From assembly GCA_029862725.1 (NCBI GenBank), contig JAOTWT010000096.1, positions 1 through 8,744 of the forward strand: a stretch of DNA of 8,744 nt, given 5' to 3'. Position 1 is the first letter of the stretch; every line of letters starts with the position of its first letter. The translations under genes and the position numbers were made by a program. Shown here one piece after another: positions 4,147-8,744 of this stretch. This stretch comes from Acidobacteriota bacterium (lineage in GTDB: Bacteria; Acidobacteriota; Blastocatellia; Pyrinomonadales; Pyrinomonadaceae). Below the pieces are notes generated by a model. It ran no database searches. It was not told the DNA's origin and saw only the letters and a program-made list of their open reading frames with translations.

Positions 4147-6315
4147 ATGTCAGAAAAGAATCCTTTCGAAAACCAGGCCATCGCCTGGACCCCGACCCCG
4201 GAAGTCATTGAACGTGCGCAGCTTACGCGATTTATGAAGCAAGTTGGCGTCGGGACGTTTGATGAGCTGATGAAGTATTCGACCAAGGACGTCGAGGCAT
4301 TCACAGCCGAAGTCCTGAAGTTTCTGGATATCAGGTTCGACCCACCTTACAAAAAGCTTCTTGATACTTCCGAAGGCATCGAATGGGCGAAATGGTGCGT
4401 CGGCGGCGGTTTGAATATCACCGAGATGTGCCTCGACCGTTGGTTGACCGGTGAGATGAAGGACCAGCCGGCGGTCATATGGGAGGACGAGGAAAATGAC
4501 TCCATCACTCTTTCTTATGCTGAACTTACGATACGCGTTCAGGAGTGCGCGGCCGGCCTTCGCGCGAACGGTCTGACATCCGGCGATGCAATCGGAATTC
4601 ACTTGCCGATGGTTGTCGAAACGGTCATCGCGCTGCTCGCAATCAACCGAATCGGAGCGATCGCGGTCCCTGTCTTCAGCGGATATGGCGTCGACGCGAT
4701 TTCCTCGCGCCTGAACGCAGTCAAGGCAAAAGCCCTTTTCACATGTGACGGCTTTCGCAGACGCGGCAGACCGATCCACGCATTCAAAACCGCAAAGGCC
4801 GCCGTCGAGGCCTCGCTGACGGTCGAGCGTGTTTTTGTTGTGGATGTACTTGGTGAGGAACTTGATCTTCGCAGCATCGATGAGCGATTTATCGGTTATC
4901 AGAACATGATCGAGGCATTTGGAAAGCCCGATCCGGAAGAAGATTTCGTCGAAGGCATCTACGCCAATCATCCGGCGATCATACTCTACACATCGGGCAC
5001 AACCGGTAAACCAAAGGGCATCGCCCATGTTCATTGCGGTTTTCCGATAAAGGCGGCGCAGGACATGGCGTTCGGAACCGATGTCGGCAGAGGAACGCGG
5101 ATCTCGTGGGTCACCGATATCGGCTGGATGATGGGACCGTGGCTGATCTACGGTGCTTTGATCAATGGCGCAACGATGGTCCTCTATGACGGCTCGCCCG
5201 ATTATCCGGGCCCGGACCGTATGTGGGACTTCTGCGCTAAACACAAGGTCGAGATCCTCGGAATATCGCCGACTCTCGTTCGTTTGCTTGCGACAAAAGG
5301 GGACGACTTGCCAAAAAAACACGATCTATCAAACTTACGCGCATTTGCCTCGACCGGGGAACCCTGGAACCCCGCGCCCTGGTGGTGGCTGTTTGAAAAG
5401 GTCGGCGATTCAAGACTGCCCATCATCAACTACTCCGGCGGAACGGAAATATCGGGCGGGATCCTGATGGGGAATCCGCTACTTCCTCAAAAACCAGGTT
5501 CGTTTCCCGCACCGTGTCCCGGCATGGCTGCCGATATCGTCGATGAAGACGGAAACTCCGTTCCCGACGGCATCGTTGGCGAGCTCGTAATCCGCGATAC
5601 ATGGATCGGTATGGCAAGAGGCTTCTGGGAGGAACCGGAAAGATATTTGAAAACCTACTGGGACAAGTTTGAAGGCGTCTGGGTCCACGGCGATTTTGCG
5701 ATGAAGGACGCCGGGGGCCACTGGTACATACTCGGCCGTTCGGACGACACGCTCAAGGTCGCCGGAAAACGCGTCGGACCGGCCGAGGTCGAGAGTTTGC
5801 TTGTTGCCGACGAACGAGTCGCCGAAGCGGCGGTGATCGGAATTCCGGATGATATCAAGGGAACCGCGATGGTGGCGTTTTGCGTCCTGGCGCAGGCGGG
5901 ACACGGGCAAAAGGGACGCGGGGAAGAAGCCGAAAAGCTCGCAGTGGAGGCGTCTGAAACCGGGAGTGCGGACGGCCGGACCGCAGAATCGTCGCCGGAC
6001 GATGCGAACAACACTGATCGATTGTTTCAAGACAAGGAATTGCCGGCTTCAAAGCAAGCCGGTGCGGACGGGCCGTCCGCGCTCCCGGTAAACGATCTCA
6101 GTCGCCTGGAATCCGAGCTTAAGTCTGTTGTCGCCCGCGATATGGGCAAGCCTTTGACGCCTTCCAAGATTCATATTGTCTCGAAACTGCCAAAAACGCG
6201 GAACGCGAAGGTGATGCGGCGTGTGATCCGTTCCGCTTACTTGGGCGAAGACCCGGGCGACCTGTCGGCACTCGAGGATCCCACTGCGGTTGATGAAATC
6301 GCCGCCGCGCGATAG
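4147..6315 (+). CDS. AMP-forming acyl-CoA synthetase (acetyl-CoA-synthetase-like) with internal insert
   Basis: A 722-residue ANL-superfamily ligase: carboxylate + ATP + CoA gives acyl-CoA, AMP and PPi. An ACS-type N-terminal cap (about 35-110, with the CLDRWL motif) precedes the adenylation core. Core motifs are YTSGTTGKPKG (281-291), SGGTE (430-434), HGD (514-516) and GRSDDTLKVAGKRVGP (530-545). The mobile C-terminal domain ends with PKTRNAKVMRR (682-692), whose Lys688 is the expected adenylation lysine. The acetate-specific Trp of Acs (in WWQTE) is replaced by small residues (YSGGTE), so a substrate larger than acetate is likely; identity unknown. A hydrophilic low-complexity insert (about 584-650) splits the C-terminal domain; most relatives are nearer 640-660 residues. 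ATG 4147 was chosen because the open frame upstream is made of repeat DNA and lacks family similarity. It is divergent from an SDR and convergent with the membrane methyltransferase-like gene. Confidence 0.95.
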   Translation: MSEKNPFENQAIAWTPTPEVIERAQLTRFMKQVGVGTFDELMKYSTKDVEAFTAEVLKFLDIRFDPPYKKLLDTSEGIEWAKWCVGGGLNITEMCLDRWLTGEMKDQPAVIWEDEENDSITLSYAELTIRVQECAAGLRANGLTSGDAIGIHLPMVVETVIALLAINRIGAIAVPVFSGYGVDAISSRLNAVKAKALFTCDGFRRRGRPIHAFKTAKAAVEASLTVERVFVVDVLGEELDLRSIDERFIGYQNMIEAFGKPDPEEDFVEGIYANHPAIILYTSGTTGKPKGIAHVHCGFPIKAAQDMAFGTDVGRGTRISWVTDIGWMMGPWLIYGALINGATMVLYDGSPDYPGPDRMWDFCAKHKVEILGISPTLVRLLATKGDDLPKKHDLSNLRAFASTGEPWNPAPWWWLFEKVGDSRLPIINYSGGTEISGGILMGNPLLPQKPGSFPAPCPGMAADIVDEDGNSVPDGIVGELVIRDTWIGMARGFWEEPERYLKTYWDKFEGVWVHGDFAMKDAGGHWYILGRSDDTLKVAGKRVGPAEVESLLVADERVAEAAVIGIPDDIKGTAMVAFCVLAQAGHGQKGRGEEAEKLAVEASETGSADGRTAESSPDDANNTDRLFQDKELPASKQAGADGPSALPVNDLSRLESELKSVVARDMGKPLTPSKIHIVSKLPKTRNAKVMRRVIRSAYLGEDPGDLSALEDPTAVDEIAAAR
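5966..6075 (+). repeat. In-gene direct repeat, 96 bp apart
   Basis: GTGCGGACGG occurs at 5966-5975 and 6062-6071. Extended to 19 bp the copies match at 16 positions. The 96-bp spacing is 32 codons and both copies are in the same frame (SADGR and GADGP). It lies in the region encoding the synthetase insert and suggests that the insert grew by duplication. Confidence 0.5.
6043..6080 (+). repeat. Two adjacent perfect hairpins inside the synthetase insert
   Basis: CCGGCTT (6043-6049) pairs with AAGCCGG (6056-6062) across a 6-nt loop. One base later GCGGACGG (6064-6071) pairs with CCGTCCGC (6073-6080) around a single base. Such paired GC-rich hairpins resemble REP-type elements, here read through in frame. 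They could equally affect translation locally. The pairing is directly visible; the origin is inference. Confidence 0.55.
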
Positions 6316-6484
6316 TTTTGTTCACCGCAGAGGCCCCGGATCAACGCGGATGAATCGGATCTGAGAATGAATTCTTGTAGAGTCGAATATTGAGTCTGGC
6401 CAATTGAATTCGAAAGCTCGATCACAAATTACTGGCTTTTCTTCCAATCGGTTTTTTCCGCGTTGATCCGCAGCCAAAAGTATC
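6316..6484. other. Convergent gap between synthetase and membrane protein genes
   Basis: A 169-bp gap between converging genes. It contains the left arms of a nested inverted repeat and most of the right ones. A T6 run (6452-6457) occurs, but no stable hairpin directly precedes it, so no standard terminator can be named for either gene. The nested inverted repeat may serve both directions. Confidence 0.45.
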
Positions 6485-6514
6485 TTACTCCGCGTTCTTT
6501 GCGTCCTCTGCGGT
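6324..6514. repeat. Nested inverted-repeat element across the convergent gap
   Basis: Outer arms ACCGCAGAGG (6324-6333) and CCTCTGCGGT (6505-6514) are perfect inverted copies. Inner arms CGGATCAACGCGG (6337-6349) and CCGCGTTGATCCG (6458-6470) are a perfect 13-bp inverted pair. The right side belongs to the 9-bp-period family and enters the coding region of the membrane protein. The architecture parallels the element at 3844-4120. Confidence 0.75.
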
Positions 6515-7420
6515 CAAATATTTCCCAAACCGCGGCACCCAGCACCTCACCTCTTCCCTGTAGCGCACAAAATCTTCTCCAAACCGCTTCTCGAGATCGT
6601 CTTCTTCCAAAGGCCGGAAGATTAGCTGCCAGATCAGAGAGCCCATCAGAGCGTAGATAAACACCAACGGCGAACCCCAAAGGAGCGCGATGGTAAGCCC
6701 CTGGCCGATTCCCGAAAGAGCCATCGGGTTGCGGACATATGCATAGGGGCCCTCGACGACAAACTCGGTCCCGTGGTCCAAAGGGAGCGGTGTTCCCTTT
6801 CCATATTTCGACATCACGATCGCCGCCCAGACACCGGGAATGCTCGCAAACGCAAACAATACAATTGATAGCGGGACCTGCAATGGGAACTCAAACTGCG
6901 AAATACCTATCCTTCCCTCGACCCAAACCAGTATGTATGGAATCACGACAAGGATCATCGACCACACGATCACGATCTGAGAGAATGTCTTAAAAAGAAT
7001 CCAGCCGGTTGAACCCTCTGCCGATTTGCGAAACATACGGTCGCCAATCGAAGAGACGCCGATCGCAAACACTCCGCTCCAGAGCGTCGCCGGTGCCATC
7101 ATCACCACGCCCAGCCAGCCGGTATCCGTCATAAGGGCGTATGCGAAAGTGTACATCGTCGCGTAAGTGACAAGCCCCGTTACAAACCACGCCGCGATCG
7201 CCTTGTATTGATGACCGGTCCAGGCAAGGACCCCTGCGGCGAGAGATCCGAATCCCAAGAAGACAATATCGGGCAGCCAGAACGACATCAGTACAGCATC
7301 ATCCGTTCCCATTTTGAAGTATTCGCGGCTTTCGGGTGCTGCAAACAGCATCAGCCACCAACCGAGCACGGCGGTTCCCTGGATCAGATAGTAGATTGAT
7401 GCGGAGCGCTGGATCTTCAC
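6485..7420 (-). CDS. Polytopic membrane protein with isoprenylcysteine methyltransferase-like C terminus
   Basis: About 311 residues with seven or so hydrophobic segments (roughly 11-27, 43-66, 76-97, 102-124, 143-167, 178-203, 236-266). The C-terminal third carries the GPYAYVRNPM motif (224-233) and the RP-LEEDDLEKRFGEDFVRYREEV-type segment (269-291), the S-adenosylmethionine-binding layout of the ICMT/PEMT membrane methyltransferases. The methyl acceptor is unknown; bacterial relatives act on lipids or small molecules. The start is uncertain. GTG 7420 (MKIQRSASIYYLIQG) is preferred because the stretch between it and the only ATG (7483) contains a 7-bp-period repeat (7440-7460) and non-native-looking codons; ATG 7483 or TTG 7510 remain possible. 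The last nine residues, TAEDAKNAE, are translated from a 9-bp-period intergenic repeat, so the ancestral stop has probably been overrun. Confidence 0.87.
   Translation of the reverse strand: MKIQRSASIYYLIQGTAVLGWWLMLFAAPESREYFKMGTDDAVLMSFWLPDIVFLGFGSLAAGVLAWTGHQYKAIAAWFVTGLVTYATMYTFAYALMTDTGWLGVVMMAPATLWSGVFAIGVSSIGDRMFRKSAEGSTGWILFKTFSQIVIVWSMILVVIPYILVWVEGRIGISQFEFPLQVPLSIVLFAFASIPGVWAAIVMSKYGKGTPLPLDHGTEFVVEGPYAYVRNPMALSGIGQGLTIALLWGSPLVFIYALMGSLIWQLIFRPLEEDDLEKRFGEDFVRYREEVRCWVPRFGKYLTAEDAKNAE
6489..6514 (-). repeat. 9-bp-period array encoding the C-terminal tail of the membrane protein
   Basis: Read on the minus strand, nonamers CGCAGAGGA, CGCAAAGAA and CGCGGAGTA follow in phase. Because nine is a multiple of three, the repeat is read as AED-AKN-AE. 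The next codon (6485-6487) is the TAA stop. Confidence 0.75.
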
Positions 7421-7439
7421 GATGTTCGCGGGACTCGGA

Positions 7440-7460
7440 TTGATGGTTGATAATTGAAGA
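7440..7460 (+). repeat. 7-bp-period array upstream of the membrane protein gene
   Basis: Three heptamers, TTGATGG, TTGATAA and TTGAAGA, stand in exact phase. The array lies 20 bp upstream of the preferred GTG start. A degenerate possible partner is at about 7507-7533. It argues against placing the start further upstream. Confidence 0.5.
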
Positions 7461-7539
7461 TTCTTAAAGCCAACGTGCCTCATGAATAGCAGTGTTGGGA
7501 TGTTAGCCAATCAAATTATAGATTATCCATTACTTCGGT

Positions 7540-8040
7540 TCACTTTTGCTTCAGCGATTCGACCACATTCGTATCACTGATCTCGATGTGTGGATCCAGT
7601 ATGTAGTCGGCTTTCACTGAAAACCCCTCGCATTCCGCCCTCGCGTATCCATACTTGACCTCAAAGTTCTCATACGCAAAATCATGCGCCGCCGAATATC
7701 TTTTTGCCAGATATTCAACATCCTGAAAATTCCCGTATTCGTGAAAGAAAACCTCGATTGAGTAGACCCGCTTTTCGAAAAACCGGATCCAAAAAGTCTT
7801 GACGCCGGCCAGTTGGCCCTTAGCTTTGCCTTTCTTAAACCGGCGGTAATGAGTATAGCGCGTGTCTTTCTTAACCTTAACTGTTGAGGCACCGCCAAGC
7901 GCGGCATTGACCTCCTCGGGCGACATACCGAGTCTCAGGTTGACCAGCTTCGGCGATTCTCCGGTCGTAACCGTACATTCGGCTCTGATCGTGCCACCGA
8001 AGCATCCAAGTACCAATAAAAATGTTGCCATCAGACGCAT
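7540..8040 (-). CDS. Small exported protein of unknown function
   Basis: A 166-residue protein with an N-terminal export signal: MRLMATFLLVLGCFGG followed by TIRA and likely cleavage after Ala20. An alternative is lipoprotein processing at Cys13, since LVLGC resembles a lipobox. The mature part has the motif LVNLRLGMSPEEV (32-44), similar to the LRLGMTxxEV opening seen in BamE/SmpA-like and other periplasmic alpha-beta domains. A basic patch follows (56-75, rich in Lys and Arg), then strand-like segments and Cys137, which could pair with Cys22. The rest of the sequence is not recognised and no function is assigned. The start is the ATG at 8040, where the signal peptide begins; it has no ribosome site and sits 8 nt after a -10 box. 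It is divergent from the secreted Cys-rich gene. Confidence 0.85.
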   Translation of the reverse strand: MRLMATFLLVLGCFGGTIRAECTVTTGESPKLVNLRLGMSPEEVNAALGGASTVKVKKDTRYTHYRRFKKGKAKGQLAGVKTFWIRFFEKRVYSIEVFFHEYGNFQDVEYLAKRYSAAHDFAYENFEVKYGYARAECEGFSVKADYILDPHIEISDTNVVESLKQK

Positions 8041-8077
8041 TTTGGTGAATGATACAGGCTGTGGAAAGGGTTCGCAA
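8041..8077 (-). promoter_or_regulatory. Predicted promoter of the small exported protein, leaderless geometry
   Basis: On the minus strand TTGCGA (8072-8077, 4 of 6 to consensus), a 17-nt spacer and TATCAT (8049-8054, 5 of 6) are followed by 8 nt and the ATG at 8040. No ribosome site is seen. It has nearly the same spacing as the two repeat-borne promoters near 3817 and 4147 but does not overlap a heptamer array. Prediction only. Confidence 0.42.
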
Positions 8078-8111
8078 TTATTTAGAGATACAGGGCGGCT
8101 TCGCGCGGTCG

Positions 8112-8744
8112 TTGAATTTCAAAGCCCGGTGCTACATCCTCCTTTGCTTTATCATCCTTTTCGCCACTCCATTTTCCTACTCACAAACAGACGACGACGG
8201 GCCGCTATTCGAGATCGAGTTCGACAGGAGCAATCTCGTGCTGCCTTGTCCGGCTGGCTGCGAACGGGACGTGGCGGTCGACTCCTGCAAAGATGCAGGC
8301 AAGATGGAGATCGCCGTTAAAATCAATGCCCGAAGACGCGGATCGCGAGACGTAAAGATCTGGTATGACTACGGACCCGAGACCGGCTCGATAACCGAAA
8401 CAGCAACGGGACTGGTCTGGAATCTGGGCGATGCCGGGGCCGGAACCCACTGGCTGAAGGTCAAGATGAACGAGGGTTTCGAAACGATTGAATCGGTCAG
8501 TAAATCGGTCGACGTCGGGCGCTGCGACTGTGTATGCACGACACCCTGCGCCTCATTTGAGCTTAGTGCAGACAAGTCAGAAACGGTTGAAAGCGGAATC
8601 GTAATGCTGCGAGCGGTACAAAATAGATTCTTTAAAGAGAATATTTACCTAAGCTGGAATGTGGCAAACGGCGAGATCCTGAGCGGGCAGGGATCGAATA
8701 TTGTGCGAGTGCAGGCGGGGAGCCCGGGCGAGCTACTCGTGAAT
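8112..8744 (+). CDS. Secreted Cys-rich protein, N-terminal part (runs off right edge)
   Basis: An open frame of 211 codons continues to the window end without a stop. TTG 8112 is chosen because it gives a textbook signal peptide: MNFKARC, then the hydrophobic run YILLCFIILFATPF, and cleavage near SYSQ-TDDDG (about residue 25). A GTG at 8061 is in frame but places 17 extra residues before the signal. The mature part has cysteines 46, 50 and 59, then a CDCVCTTPC cluster (138-146). After it comes a segment with ELSADKSETVESG and LSWNVANGEILSGQGSNIVRVQA-like strands (150-202), resembling the Ig/PKD-like beta-sandwich repeats of exported proteins in Acidobacteriota. Likely extracellular or surface-located, possibly multi-domain beyond the edge; function unknown. 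Divergent from the small exported protein with a 71-bp gap; no clear plus-strand promoter was found. Confidence 0.82.
   Translation, partial: MNFKARCYILLCFIILFATPFSYSQTDDDGPLFEIEFDRSNLVLPCPAGCERDVAVDSCKDAGKMEIAVKINARRRGSRDVKIWYDYGPETGSITETATGLVWNLGDAGAGTHWLKVKMNEGFETIESVSKSVDVGRCDCVCTTPCASFELSADKSETVESGIVMLRAVQNRFFKENIYLSWNVANGEILSGQGSNIVRVQAGSPGELLVN

Noticed and set aside
4150..5322. A long minus-strand open frame of 390 codons inside the synthetase
   Set aside because: It is antisense to a well-supported gene with all catalytic motifs. Its own translation is rich in Arg, Asp and Cys with no recognisable domain, as expected for a shadow frame.
6452..6457. Intrinsic terminator at the T6 run
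   Set aside because: No stable stem-loop lies directly upstream on the plus strand, and the nearby inverted arms are more than 100 bp apart.
7421..7510. Start of the membrane protein at TTG 7510 or ATG 7483
   Set aside because: Not excluded, but less likely: the added segment includes a 7-bp-period repeat and rare-looking codons, and the hydrophobic core begins after GTG 7420.

Overview
This window reads as ordinary chromosomal DNA, of roughly balanced GC, from a free-living Gram-negative-type bacterium. The best guess is an Acidobacteriota member of the Blastocatellia type. That is inference, from three things: weak or absent Shine-Dalgarno sites, intergenic DNA rich in short degenerate 7-bp and 9-bp period repeats, and a secreted Cys-rich beta-sandwich-like protein of a style common in that group. 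No rRNA, tRNA, CRISPR array, integrase or transposase was found.

Layout. The left block is on the minus strand, read right to left. It holds a short-chain dehydrogenase (3035-3817), a cysteine-synthase-family PLP enzyme (1998-3032, only 2 nt after the SDR stop), a LysC-type aspartokinase (535-1896) and, past a 223-bp repeat-bearing gap, an M20 metallopeptidase cut by the left edge (1-311). The middle holds a 722-aa AMP-forming acyl-CoA synthetase on the plus strand (4147-6315), divergent from the SDR. The right block has two minus-strand genes: a polytopic membrane protein with an isoprenylcysteine-methyltransferase-like C terminus (6485-7420) and a small exported protein (7540-8040). Divergent from the latter is a secreted Cys-rich protein running off the right edge (8112-8744, TTG start).

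How the genes may work together. The SDR, cysteine-synthase-like enzyme and aspartokinase look co-transcribed. Aspartokinase commits aspartate to Lys/Thr/Met, and the PLP enzyme would supply cysteine or a related thiol amino acid. The synthetase activates a carboxylic acid to its CoA thioester, and the divergent SDR could reduce a 3-oxoacyl or similar intermediate, but no direct link is shown.

The most unusual content is intergenic. Degenerate arrays with a 7-bp period (CCATTGT, CCACTGT, TTGATAA-like) or a 9-bp period (CGCAAAGGA-like) sit at most gene borders. Several form inverted pairs, and some overlap stop codons or encode a protein tail. Between the SDR and the synthetase, two mirror-image heptamer arms each supply a TTGTCC -35 box followed by a 17-nt spacer, a good -10 box and exactly 7 nt to the ATG. 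This predicts paired divergent promoters making leaderless mRNAs. The small exported protein at 8040 has the same promoter-to-start geometry without a repeat. The synthetase also carries a hydrophilic insert of about 65 residues whose DNA holds two adjacent perfect hairpins and a 96-bp-spaced direct repeat.
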